A stretch of DNA of 64,000 nucleotides from Raphanus sativus (taxonomy: Eukaryota; Streptophyta; Magnoliopsida; Brassicales; Brassicaceae). Numbering within the stretch: the stretch's first letter is position 1; each line of letters opens with the position of its first letter. The notes under the pieces were generated by a model that saw only the letters and a list, made by a program, of their open reading frames with translations, was not told the DNA's origin and searched no databases. This document shows, one piece after another, positions 50,377 through 63,798 of the stretch. Position numbers and translations under genes: made by a program. Where the stretch lies: the NCBI RefSeq assembly GCF_000801105.2, contig NC_079517.1, positions 5,704,001-5,768,000 of the forward strand, read 5' to 3'.

Positions 50377-51013
50377 ATGGCAGGTCATGGATCATCTTGT
50401 GGAGCATGCAAGTTCCTAAGGAGGAAATGCAACATCGATTGCGTCTTCTCGCCTTACTTCAGCTACGAGCAAGCCTCATCTCATTTCGCAGCTGTCCACA
50501 AAGTCTTCGGCGCAAGTAATGTCTCAAAGCATTTGCTTAGTTTGCCTCTACATCAAAGAAGTGCCGCTGCGATCACTATCTCCTACGAGGCTCTCTCTCG
50601 CAAGTGTGATCCTGTTTATGGCTGCGTCGCTCACATCTTCGCTCTTCAGCAACAGGTCTCTCAAAAATTTGAACCCAATTTTTTTTAAGGTTTACGAAAA
50701 AAAAGCTGACAATGTTAGGGTTTTGGGGTTTAAGGTCATGACTTTGCAAGAGGAGATAGAGTTTCTAGGGACCCATATGGCGAACTTATCCAACACTACT
50801 CAGAGCAGGTCACAACCTACTGACATGCCCGAGTTTCTGAATCAGATGACCATGGACACGACGACAGGTTTCATCGACGAGACTGTTTTGAACAACGACG
50901 TTGGAAGAAACTGCATTGAAGGGTTCTTCACGAATCCGGAGGGAGTGCTCGTGAATCATCCATGGTTTCAGAACATGGATCACTACTACTACGCACCACA
51001 ACATCAGATGTGA
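50377..51013 (+). CDS. LBD33: LOB-domain transcription factor, LBD33 type
   Basis: Two exons, 50377-50655 and 50735-51013, encode 185 residues. The N-terminus carries the LOB zinc-binding block: [15 protein letters not shown] fits C-x2-C-x6-C-x3-C. The GAS block follows ([20 protein letters not shown]), then the [19 protein letters not shown] segment and a Gln-rich helix. The C-terminal part is unstructured and short. LBD proteins are plant-specific DNA-binding factors; LBD33 in Arabidopsis can dimerise with LBD18 in auxin-driven lateral-root initiation. The position between GPAT7 and the RBE-type gene supports the name. Both frames are open and the intron is GT-AG. Confidence 0.92.
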
Positions 51014-51390
51014 ACTAAAATGTGATCAATCATTTATAAAATCCTGCGCCGTTTTTAACAGATGGCATGATAATCGGAAGTCTCTTATATTTTGGTCGCG
51101 TTATAGATTGTATGCATGCAGTATTTTAAGGGTTGTGTAGATCTTTGATTCCAGTTACAATTCGATTATAAGAAAAATATATGCATTTAGGTAATGTCAC
51201 TTTCTAAGTCAATGGTATGAAGTTAGTGTTTCATGTGGGTCTTTGTAGAATGTTTGTTTAGCATTCGTCGGTTAAGTTCTAATTAATGTAATATATCAAT
51301 TATAAGTATATTTTCTCACTGCTTCTCTTGTTGTATATGTGATTGGAGTTCGTTCACTTTATACTCAGTGTACGAAGGACTTAAGACTTA

Positions 51391-51627
51391 GGGCATGATT
51401 ATCGCCAAAAACGTTTTCGAGTCCTTAATTTTTTTTTCTGATTTAAAAAAATAAAAATAAAATAAAAAATAAACCAATCATGAACTGTTACGTGTCAATA
51501 GAGTCCACAAACAATATAAAAACTCTGTAAAATATTTCTTATTTAGCGATAATTTATAAAGTTTTTTGCAAAAAAGATAGTAGGGCCCACGCCTAAAAAC
51601 CTTCCTCCATCATTGATAATGTTGCTC
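51391..51627. mobile_element. Small Harbinger/Tourist-like MITE downstream of LBD33
   Basis: A 237-bp segment begins GGGCATGATTATC and ends in the inverted form GAGCAACATTATC, flanked by TTA on both sides (51388-51390 and 51628-51630). The 3-bp TTA duplication and terminal similarity fit a Tourist-like MITE. The ends are diverged, so this is moderate confidence. Confidence 0.55.
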
Positions 51628-54382
51628 TTACTGATGGGTTTTATTTGTAAAACCATGGCACTGTGGGTTTGATTTGTACATTATTTACGGCATTGTTGCT
51701 AGTGCTATTTTTAAGTTGAAACATTTTGGAGGAGCAGATTATTAAGTGCTGAGTATTCTTGTTACCTGGGCTTAAAATATCTACCTAGACCCATAAATAA
51801 CACCAATGTATAATATTTAGTAACTCATTTAAGTCTAAATCACATTTGGCCCAAACGCCTCTATATTATTTTCAAATATTTTCCCCCAACAAACTCCTCT
51901 CTCTATATTGTTTTTTTCTCCTTGGCTGAAAAATGTATATATTCGCATAGAAGAACACTTACATTTAGCACATGTTTGCCTGTATATATTATATGGAACA
52001 TGAAGGTAATAATAATACATTTCGATGTAATGTCTTTTCCAAAAACAGTGACAAGAGAAAAAATACAGGATGAGTGCAATGAATAAAGGTAATTAAGTGA
52101 AGGAATAAATAATGATAAAGTTATATTATATCTGGTTAGTTTTTGTTTTTATTTTAAGTTTGTGTGTGTTACCCTAAAATAATGTATAATTTCTCCACTT
52201 ATTAAATCTGGCTGGTTACGTGAACACCAATCAAACATATAATGCAAACATTATCAAAAACAGTATTATAATTTTATAAAAATTAATAAATAGGTATTTT
52301 GTTCGCAATTGCAGACTTATAATTTATAAAAATTATAAATAGATGTACTATCAATTCAAAAATCATTAGAATAAATTATTTTCATATTTTGAAATATTTA
52401 ATATTAATAAAATATTATTTTTATATACAAGACTTTTTATTTAATAAAATGTTTTATATTGTGTAAAATAAACTTGAAAAATTCATATATATATATATAT
52501 GCATAAAATTATATACAAGGATTTATATTTATTTCAAATATTATGATGTAAATATTTCTAGATAACATAATATAAATCTCTTTAGATAATGATGATTATT
52601 CAAATTAATGAAATTCATTTTTAATTTATGAGTAATTATGTATTAGTAAAATCTAATCTACTTATTTATTAAAGATGATAAGATTTAAACGCTTAATGTG
52701 ATAAACAAAAAAACACTTTGCAGAAATTATTAATATTTTCGAATTCTTTGCCAATGGTTTTGAGAAATGATCACAATGGATGATTCTGATTGTAAAAAAA
52801 ATATCTTAAATATAGATGACTTATTCTATTTTAAATATATTAAAATAGAACCGGTTTAATATTACTAAATCAAATTACATTATATTAATATTATTAAAGT
52901 AAACAAATTTAAATATAAACATTGCAGTTATAATTTCTAACTATTTTCAAGATAATAATAATTATGATTATAATTTTTATTTATATAACTAATAATTGAG
53001 CATAAAATATAACTAAACCTAAAATTATAGAGAGTATGACAAATCAACAAATTTACTTCTCAAATAGTTTATATTATATTCTCAATGATACTTGATACTT
53101 GATCTTTGATCTTAGATTTAATATTGTAATAATTATTTGGATCATATTTTCAATAAAAATCAGAGAAACTGCTAAAATATTAGTCACCAAAATCATAAAT
53201 TAAAATATAAAATAAACGTAATTATGATGCTAAAATATATTAATTGATGTTGTTCATTTCTATTTATTAATTAAATGTCATGCCCCCTGTTCTTGGTTTT
53301 CTCCCATGCTTACATATATCGTTGAATATGTTAGTGTTTATTAATTATCTTAAATATCACGATATATATATATATATATTAAAATAAAACTTTAAATAAT
53401 AATATTAATTTATTAAACTAATGATTTATTATAAGTTATAGAAAAATAACAAGTAAGCAAATCCAGTTCTCGTTTAATAGTATAAATAACTTGATTTGTG
53501 TTTTAGAAAACAAACTTATAACTTTTGCTTTGTAGTTAAAGTCACTTCAGTTTGGTACTTGTACTCAATCTTGTTTTGTTTTCTTTCTCACACTGTCTCA
53601 AAACCGTAATATATAGACAAACTGTAGGTTGGATCTCTGAAATACGAGTCCTTCATAAAAATAATTGAATTTCAAGCAAAGATCTCCGCTTTTCATCCGT
53701 ATAATACTCGTAAAATAATTACACGATATCATATTTAATAGCAGTACGCCATGTATCCAGTGTCGTATTAGCTCGATCATATATAATATGTAAATGATAA
53801 ATTAATTTGATGGTCTACTGTCTTCATCACCTCTACAGCCACAATATATCCGAAGATTGGTGCATGTGTTTAGTCTATGAAAATAACATATTGTACTCTA
53901 AGTGTAACGTAAGAATATTTATAAACCATAAATTTTATGATATTACTAGGGATTATTGAAAACATCGACTTAACAACTTATTATTTTGTAAACTCGTGGA
54001 AAAACTTAGGTTACGTCTGGCATTAAGTTTAGCTACTATCGAATCAAAAGCTAGCCACCTAACTATTACACCTAAACATTTAACATATATAGATATACTG
54101 AGCGAAGACACAAGAGTAACTAAGGTAAAAGAGAACTTTCCCTATCAAAGTCTCTCCCTCTTTACTCATGGACTCGATGTAGCTTTCTCACATTCAATGC
54201 TTTAACCGTATTATACTCTCACACATATATGATATATGTATATGCGTCTCTCTTTATATATGAGTACGTGCGTATAAATCTACATACTTCTCTCCCACGA
54301 AAAAAAAAACTGTTGCTTCTTTCTGTTAGTATTATACACATATATTTTTGTGTTTGTAGACATGCGTCCATACGCGTGTGTG
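51628..54382. other. Intergenic sequence upstream of the RBE-type gene
   Basis: Very AT-rich with (TA)n tracts near 52484 and 53361. No coding frame, RNA gene or well-defined element was recognised. It should contain the former promoter of the zinc-finger gene. Confidence 0.45.
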
Positions 54383-55073
54383 ATGGAGAGAGGAAAATGC
54401 TTGATGTCGATGAAGCTTAGACCACTGGTGACGAGAGAAACTTCAGACGCGGCTTTGCTCTGGCCATTTGGGGAAGATAGAGCGTTTGCTGCGGTTGAGG
54501 AGTATGGCAGTGGAAATGGTTGCATGTGGCCGCCTAGGTCTTACTCGTGCAGCTTTTGCGGGAGAGAGTTCAAGTCAGCTCAAGCACTAGGTGGTCATAT
54601 GAACGTTCATCGAAAGACAGAGCTCGTCTTAAACAACAATCTTTATCATCTTCATCAACTGATCAAAGCCATGCCTATTGATTATGAATCATCAACAGCC
54701 ACAAAAAACAACATAGAGCTCACGGGGGATCGAAATTTCCTGTCCCAAGAAGTTTCAAGAAAGCCAATGGAACTAAGAGGGATATAAGTGATGTTGTTAC
54801 TAGTAACGTTTTAGAAAACTTCTATGAAAAGACTAGAGCATTACAATAATGAAGTCAAGACTGATCTATCTGTAGGTCTAGTGAACTCCGAGTTCGATTC
54901 TCGGAGAAGCTACCATCAATGGATTTTCGTCGTCTAAGAAAGCCAAGACTGATGTTTCAAGATTGCCACTGATGTTAGGATTGGTCATTGGAGTATCCAA
55001 GATCAACAAACGGTCATCATGAGGAGCTGGGATCTTGAGCTACGGCTAGGAGCTCATCCGTCAAAGGTCAATT
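54383..55073 (+). pseudogene. RBE: RABBIT EARS-type C2H2 zinc-finger gene, frameshifted
   Basis: The 5' part encodes [18 protein letters not shown], an acidic linker and one SUPERMAN-class finger: C-x2-C-x12-H-x3-H with [14 protein letters not shown] is a repressor that limits organ-boundary gene expression and shapes petals in Arabidopsis. Immediately after HRK (about 54616) the frame shifts. As read, the protein ends after 134 residues at 54787, against about 226 in Arabidopsis. The +1 frame restores RBE-like sequence (DRARLKQQS). Further frame changes are needed to follow [47 protein letters not shown] and finally the EAR repression motif DLELRLG (55031-55051). Several separate lesions argue for a pseudogene. 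Gene order (LBD33 left, SDR right) supports the identity. Confidence 0.82.
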
Positions 55074-55231
55074 TGCTTAAGTATTATAATAATGACAAAG
55101 GGATGACAATAATAGTTAGTGGATTGCCCAAAAAGAAGTTTAATTGTCTGTAATTTCAAGGGGGAAAAGCAGCTTCTGTAGTGTTGTTTTGATATAGTAA
55201 GATTTTATTTTATACTGCGCGAAGACTTGAA

Positions 55232-56068
55232 TCTATCTTATTAAAACAGAAATATTACAACTTCTTCTAGGTGAATTTTAAAGTTGGACCTTATATAATT
55301 AATGCTATATAATCTACTTATTATCAATCATTACCATAGTTTTTCACTTATTACCTATTATTATATTCATTACACATGTTTCCTATATTGCATATATTTT
55401 ATTATAAGCTAGATACATCCACTAGCTATTTATACTATAAGATAGATTATTAATAATATATCTACTAACATATAATACTATACGATATTACTAATAATAC
55501 AATATTTTTTGTATTCATTAACTTGCATCTATCAAATTAGAAATACTATGAAGACGACTAACTCTATACTTTGAACCTATAAACCATGATATACTAATTT
55601 ATAACAAAAATGATATTACTGTTACAAATTAGTTTTTATAAAAAATTATTTATAGCAGTAATTTGTTATATAAGATAAATTTAATCAAGACCTAAATCTT
55701 TTTTTTTTACTGTTCAGAAAAAAAAGAAACCTACGAATATATACCATTAAGTTAGCCAAAAATCTTTCGAATAAATAGTAAATCTCATCAACCCATAAAA
55801 AATGAATTAAAAATATAACAAAAGATATTATGTTTGAAATTTAGCTCACTCGGTCGGGTATAAATCTGTTCATTTCATGTATGAGTTCTTCGAGTTCTCA
55901 ACATTTGGATCTAAGTAGGTATTTGATTTTTTTTTCTCCGGATCGATTTTTTTGGTTCCGGATCATTCTAATTTTTTTTATATTATAAATCTTAAATAAT
56001 ATACAACATGTATATAAAATATGTGAATCGAAAGATAAATCCGCGCAGGCGCGCGGATCATGATCTAG
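55232..56068 (+). mobile_element. Non-autonomous Helitron
   Basis: Starts TCTATCTTATTAAAACAG with flanking A (55231). Ends in an 8-bp perfect hairpin ATCCGCGC-AGGC-GCGCGGAT, then CATGAT, CTAG (56065-56068) and flanking T. These are complete canonical Helitron ends. The length is 837 bp; it is AT-rich and non-coding. It lies about 160 bp after the RBE pseudogene. Confidence 0.9.
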
Positions 56069-57381
56069 TACATTAATATAAGACATTAAAAACTAAATAA
56101 TAGTTTTAATGAAATTTGCCTTAATGAAATTAGAGACTAGACGTTGTCATATAATCATTTTCTTGGCTAACCCATATAAGCCTACGAGGAAATTAGAAAA
56201 CAAGAACTTAATGTTAATTGTTTAATCTAGCAATAGTCAAAATTAAAGACCTATATCAATAAAATAGAGCTGATATCTACTATATCTTTTTTTCGAACAC
56301 TTTTTTTTATATCTACTATATCTTATTGACGGGTTTTGCTTGCAGTAAGTAATAAATAAAGGAAAGGCAATCAATTTTACTATAAGCTTATAAAGGATGG
56401 CTACAGGACCTCAAATCTAAATTAATATTCTTACTTATATACATAACAGAGGTTAGCACATGGAAGTATAGGATAAGATTGTTTTCTCTTACTTTTTACT
56501 CTTTGCATGTTTGAAAATAGTAGGAGTTTGGAATTAATTTTATATTAGTTGGCTTTGTAATTATCCCTAGAAATCAATAGTACCTATAAATATTATATAA
56601 CTGAATAAAACTACCAATGCGACGAACAAATACTGAACAGTAATAAATTTATCAATTTTCCTTGGTAACAGGGAAATGCTCTATCAAAGTATTAATGATC
56701 GAATTAAATAGAAATGCACTGAGCATATGGGCGAACAGAATTATTTGGTTCACACCAAATTTGCAGATCTGAACATATTACACAACACTGTTTGTATACA
56801 TATATTTAGATTTGTAACTTGCAATTCTGATAAGGGTAAAAACTGATTGATCGAAGTGAAAGTGGTCTTTTCACATTTACAGCTCCTAATAAACATATAC
56901 CAACGTTTGTTTATTGTACTTTTTGTCACTTTTTTTGTACTTTTACCTTTGTTTTTTGTCTGTTTTTTTTCAAGATAATTTTATAAAGTCTTATAACAAA
57001 TATGATTTATTGAAACGTTTAGCGAGAAATAGAACTCACTTCTTCTAGTCTGCAGAGTCGTAACAAATATTATAAATTTTAACATCAGTCTGAAAGAACT
57101 CAAGAAACTTTTTAAGCAAAAAGAAAGAACTCAAGAACCTTGGATGCTTGGACTTTCAGTGTAATTTGTAACTAAAATTCAAATTTTGTATAAACATTGA
57201 ATTAATTAAATTGAGTTGTTACTAACTGAAACCAACCACACTTACCATTAATTAGATACATATATAATAATTATAAATTAATCTGTTTCTTTCTGTAAGC
57301 TAAACCTTTCTGGGCCCAACATAAATTTAAAATTTTTGGGTAACTATAACCTAAGTATTGCAGGCTATTTGCAGCTCAACA
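56069..57381. other. Intergenic sequence
   Basis: AT-rich spacer; no gene, RNA or defined element was recognised. Confidence 0.5.
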
Positions 57382-57733
57382 ATACCTTATCTCACTCTAA
57401 GAAAACCTTATTAGCTATAAATATAAGAAAATACACATAAAATTATCTCAATGATATATTTAACCTTGTGGTATACAAAGTGTAGCCTCTTGACTTTGTG
57501 GACGTTGCAACTGCCGAGTTTTCTGTAGGGAGAGAGAACACAAAATCCATAAATAAAATACCTTATCTCACTCTAAGTAAACCTTATTAGCTCTAAATAT
57601 AATAAAACACACATAAAATTATCTCAATGATATATTTAACCTTGTGGTATACAAAGTGTAGCCTCTTGACTTTGTGGACGTTGCAACTGCCGAATTTTCT
57701 GTAGGGAGAGAGAACACAAAATCTATAAATAAA
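57382..57733. repeat. Tandem duplication of 176 bp
   Basis: The segment from ATACCTTATCTCACTCTAAG to CACAAAATCCATAAATAAA (57382-57557) is followed directly by a near-identical copy (57558-57733) with a handful of substitutions, which indicates a recent tandem duplication. It holds no gene-like frame. Confidence 0.85.
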
Positions 57734-59014
57734 ATTAAACAAACAGAAAAAAAAGAGAAAGAAAGAATGAAACCGATGATTATTAAAGAAAAACATAGTT
57801 TTAAATGGGAGAGGCAACAAATTTCAACGTTGCCTAAAAGAGGAAACCTCGTGAAATATGGCTTCTGACTTGGAATTACAAAGCATCGACACAAAACTGA
57901 ATAAAGAAACAGATAATTAGAAAAAAATAAAATAAAGTCTCTGCTCTGCAACTGCAACTGATGAGAACAAAAAATAAAATAAAGTCTCTGGTCTTCAAAA
58001 AGACGTAAGAGGGATATAAAAAAGCGGGAGTAAAAGAATTTATGTCATAACTTGTAACCACCAGCTGTAACATCATTTCCTCTTTTGGAAATTCTGCTTC
58101 TGATTATTCAATGTGCTCTTCTCATTCTCATTCTCAATTTCATTTTATTTTTATTTTTTTTGCAATTTTTTTAACTCCATTTTATTTTTAATTCTGCTTC
58201 TTATTATTCAATGTGCTCGGTAAAATTCCATTTTTTATTAACTCTTTTTAAATTATTTTTTTCTTTTGAAAAGAGCCTTCTCTTTTTAAATTATTTCCTC
58301 TCACTTTATTTTCCTTGATCTTGAGAATAAACAATTAATGTAGAAAAATATGATTGAGTGAAAAAACGAGTATATTAGATACGTATTATAAGAAGTTTAA
58401 GATCAAAAATGACTTAATACATAATCTTAAAGTTAGAAGAATTTCTAGAAATCTGAATAGTTAAGCATAACCATGTTACATTTCAGAAATTATATTTCAA
58501 TAGTTACCTTAAGAAGCTAATATCAATATTGTACCTCAAAGTTATTTTAGTGTATATGCATGCAACACCTACATACACAAACAAGTACAATGAGAACGCT
58601 ATATCCTCTGTTGTCTTGATTTCCCTTTTAAGAAATTTAACTTGAAGTTGCACCATCCGTTATTCATTACACATCTATTCTTAAGAGGTCTTATGTACAA
58701 TAGGAAAGTGAAAGGTTAGGGTGGCAAATAGGTGACTTCTTTAGTGTAAAAGAAGATAAGAGAGATCGGTTTCAAAGGAGAGCTCAGAATGCACATGCAT
58801 GCTTGCATTCTCATTATTCATCAAAATTTATTTCTCTGGATGGCTCTTTTATTATGTTTCGTCTATTAGAGTTTCCTAATATAGTAACCTTTTATCTTCC
58901 TCTTGTTTCGATTTATTTTCTTTCTTCTTTTTGTGGCTCTTTGTTCTGCTTCACATGCACCTTCACAAACCGTGTGCATGTAGATGCATCCAAAGTCAAA
59001 TGGGTTACTCATAT
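57734..59014. other. Intergenic sequence with short local duplications
   Basis: Contains short direct repeats: AAATAAAATAAAGTCTCTG near 57925 and 57973, and TTATTCAATGTGCTC near 58107 and 58204. No gene was recognised. Confidence 0.5.
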
Positions 59015-59919
59015 TTAGAGCTGGGCATAATATCTATATCCACCGAAGTATTTACCCGAATCAATCCGAAAAATAGAATATCCGATCCGGTCGAATCCTT
59101 CCTAAATATTTGAATGGAACCATTTTTCAAAACTTAAAAAACCAAAATCGAATCCGATTCGAATCGAAAACTGAATGAGTATCCAAACATGTCCATACAT
59201 ATAAATATATATAAATATTATTTATATTATGTTTATAATAGTATTAATACCTAAAACTAAAATTAAAACAAAATATATTAATTATTTTGTGTATTTATAG
59301 ATGAACATGGATGTTTTGGATAAAACAAAAAAAAACTTTATATCCATGTTTTCTTTCAGAAAAATAACAAATTTGAACTATATAAATTGAATATTTATGG
59401 AGGTTTAAGTTGTTTTTGATAAATTTGAGTAGTTTGGATACAAAATATTCGAATCAAATCGAGTAGTTTGGTTACTTCGGATTTTACGTATGGACAATTC
59501 TTCACTATTTTGTTCATTCACAACAAAATATTTTCTTCATGTGGTGATAAAAAACATGTTTTTTTGAGAGAGATACTATTTCACCTTTGTCAATCGAATC
59601 ACATGTATCTAACATATTCATATCTAACAATTTTCCACAAAGTGGTGACGAAAGATATAACTTGTACAAATCTTTTCATTTTCTAATTCAATCTGATCCA
59701 TTAGTTCGTAGAACTATTTACTCGATTGCAGACATTTCTAGCTAGAACAGTTCTAATAGAGAGATAAAGAGTAAATTTGGAAAGAACGTATTGTCAAATT
59801 CTTTTAGATACGAATTTAACCGATTCAGGAGAGAAGAGTTATGGAACTAATTTTCAAAATCCAAAACAATCGATAAACCTGTCCAACTACCCCCAAAGAA
59901 TATCCGAATGCCCAGCCAT
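59015..59919. mobile_element. hAT-like MITE (GCTGGGCA ends)
   Basis: The left end reads TTAGAGCTGGGCAT and the right end, inverted, reads ATGGCTGGGCAT. Flanks ACTCATAT (59007-59014) and ACTCATAC (59920-59927) match at 7 of 8 bases, as expected of an aged 8-bp hAT duplication. The interior repeats ATATCCGAT/ACCCGAA-type units near the ends and has no transposase frame. 905 bp. Confidence 0.6.
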
Positions 59920-60218
59920 ACTCATACTCAGCAATTATTTATTTGAACTCTACTTTCTTTCTCCATATTATGACATTAAGGTTGTGTCTTCGTTTCGTTG
60001 ACCAATCCAAGGCCTAGTAAACTTATGTCCGTGTACAAATAACGTTATTGACGGTAGCTATAACGGGATAAGTGGGCCCTATGTACATAAACGGGCCCAT
60101 CGTGAGTCGATGCCTAATAGGAACATCCTCGTACGAGGAGTTGACCAACTACTTCACTCTCACATCTCACATCTCACATCTCACATCTCACAGCCACACA
60201 GTGAGATTGGTTTAGACA

Positions 60219-61415
<1,197 letters not shown>

Positions 61416-61694
61416 CCACAACCTCTCATAGCAACTTTATTAATAAAGCAAGAACCTGTTCGCAAGATGGTCTTGTTTGACATCTTTTAAACCCTGTAGT
61501 AACATTCTCGCATTAGTATTTTTCAACTTTTGTTTAGTGCCTAAACCTTACAAATAGTTCAGAGTTTGTTTTAGAGGTCCCCAACTTGTCCCAAATTCCA
61601 AAAAGACTCCCAACTAAACTACACATTGATCAAAGGAACCCTAAGAGTTATAGCTTAGCCCTTATATTTGTACTATGATAATGCCTGTGACCTG

Positions 61695-63775
61695 TCAATG
61701 TCTTTTTCCTTTACTCTTCCTCCTCTTCTTCTTAGTAGGATGCTTATCGACGGACGACTCGACCTTCTTTTCGAACTTCTTTTCGCATAAGAGGACTCTG
61801 TAACTTGCGTGAGGTCCTTCGGCAGTTTCACGTAAGGTCGTGCGCCATCTCATTGCGTTTCCAATCTCTTGAAGCTCGCTCATCACGTTGATAGTATCCC
61901 TTATGTATACACGTCCTCCAGGTCTCAAAATCCGGTCCATCTCTAGCATGATTGTTGTCATGTTGCACCTGAACAAGACCCCCACGAAAAGTTTTGTTTA
62001 TAATACTCTAAAATGCGACTGTATTCAAGTTTGAAAAACAAAGTGACCATTACCTTTTTCTTTCGATGGAAAATAGACCAGCGGCGTGCAGCAAATCATA
62101 GGTTCTTGGGTAAGTATCGAATGGTTCACACCTGAAAAAGACAAATATTAAGCATTTGTTCTAAGCAGTTCGATTAAACAACACATCAATGCATTTGTTG
62201 AATCTTGGGCCTGAACAGGATTTAAACCAAGGAAAAACGTGACATCACAATCAAAGATCATGAAATGGGATAACGATCCTATAAGTTTAATACAGTCGGG
62301 AGTTTTTTTGAGTAAGTTGTACCAATCGTGCATTACTCCTAGTAGTCCACGGTCATATATAACAGGCAGTGTATTTGGCCCACTGACCGGAACAACATTG
62401 AGAACCCAGCAATCAACCTTTAGCTCAGCCAATGCAGCCGCAAATCTGCCAAGAAAACACAGCAATAATATGAAGCAACCATTTCGATTTCAGCTAAATG
62501 ATGAGAGCAATTGCGGGAAGAAACAGTACCCGCCAAATCCAGCTCTCATGTCCATGACATTTCTGAGTCCTATTTGCTTCCAATGTAAGGCTTTTACATA
62601 GTTTGATATTATTTCTTTCCAGTATTTATATTCAGCTACGAATAGCTCTTTTCGGGCTATGTACGAATCAATTTGTATTGTCTGCAGCCTATCAGGTGGG
62701 GTCTGTAAACGGGATGGCCAAGGAGCAAGATTTGCTCCGTATCCATTGTCTTCAATCCTAGTGATGCATGCCTTTAGATCTACGTACCTAACATAATCAC
62801 AGATGAGATCTTAGAATCAGTGAAGGTGACATCTCCTCAGGAACAGAAGCTAAATGTCAAAAATTTGGGAACCAAAGCAGATTCTTGATTTTCCAAAATC
62901 ATTTAGGAACAAAAAATGCGAGAAAATAAGGTAAGGCCAAACATACCAAACACTATCTGGGTCATCCTCAGGATTGCACAAAGGAGGCATGATTCCAGCA
63001 TCACGACTTAGATAACAAGTGTTATTTGTGGGCTTCTGCCATATAGCTATATATCCTTCCTTCTTCACAAGAACCCAGCACAGCCTTGTGGTAAGGTTTA
63101 GCATCTCTGAAAAAAGTGTAATACCCACCCATCTTACTAAATGACAAAAGCAGTCTTAAAGAAGTCACTATGAAAAGGAACTAGCTCCAGATGCAAATTT
63201 TGATAGACACCACCAACTCAAATCAGAACTATGGCCATAACAATCAATTCGGCTGTCTAATAGTTCTAAGAGATTGGTGAAAAAGCAGCATTGATGATAC
63301 CTTCCCACTGTTCTTCCAAGGCCTTCTCATGCTTATATACAGGTTGTGCAGCCCAAACAAAATATCCGCCGCCACGAAGCATCCTATTGACTTCAAGGAG
63401 CAAGATTCCATCTTCATAAAAAAGAAAATGACAATACAAGCTCAGATCACTTTTAAGAATTTGTTCAGTGGAGCAGATAAGTAAAAATGGTGGCAAAAAC
63501 ATACCATCACGAGTCCAGTTGATTCGACATCTTGAACAATGAACCAAATCAAAAGCCTGGCTCGGGTACAACAAACGCCGTGTGGTGAACGCTGCCACCA
63601 TTGCAGGAACACCACGCTCAAGCGCAAACTGTATCTGATTCTCATGAACATCTTTCGGAGCTATAGACATAGTCAGGACATCTCGTGACATCAAGTAAGC
63701 ACCAAAACTCGCCACACCGCAGCCAACGTCAAGCACAACTCGTGTATGGTTACCAAAACTGATATCAGGAACCAT
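61695..63775 (-). CDS. Putative methyltransferase, PMT/QUA2 family (At5g06050 type), N-terminus outside the window
   Basis: At least seven exons of a DUF248 (plant putative pectin methyltransferase) gene are present. Reading from the right edge, exon 63505-63775 encodes the SAM-binding motif [35 protein letters not shown] and [16 protein letters not shown]. Later exons encode [20 protein letters not shown], then [42 protein letters not shown] and [14 protein letters not shown]. The last exon gives [15 protein letters not shown] and a Lys/Arg-rich tail ending at 61695. The family is Golgi type II membrane proteins linked to pectin methylation and cell adhesion. The N-terminal anchor and first exons lie beyond 64000. 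A Helitron 5' end starts 24 bp upstream of the acceptor at 63775. Position matches At5g06050. Confidence 0.9.
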
Positions 63776-63798
63776 CTACATATATATATATATATATA

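Noticed and set aside
54890..54925. tRNA T-arm-like stretch GAGTTCGATTCTCGGAG
   Set aside because: It fits the decayed RBE coding sequence (VNSEFDS region), and no acceptor or anticodon arm accompanies it.
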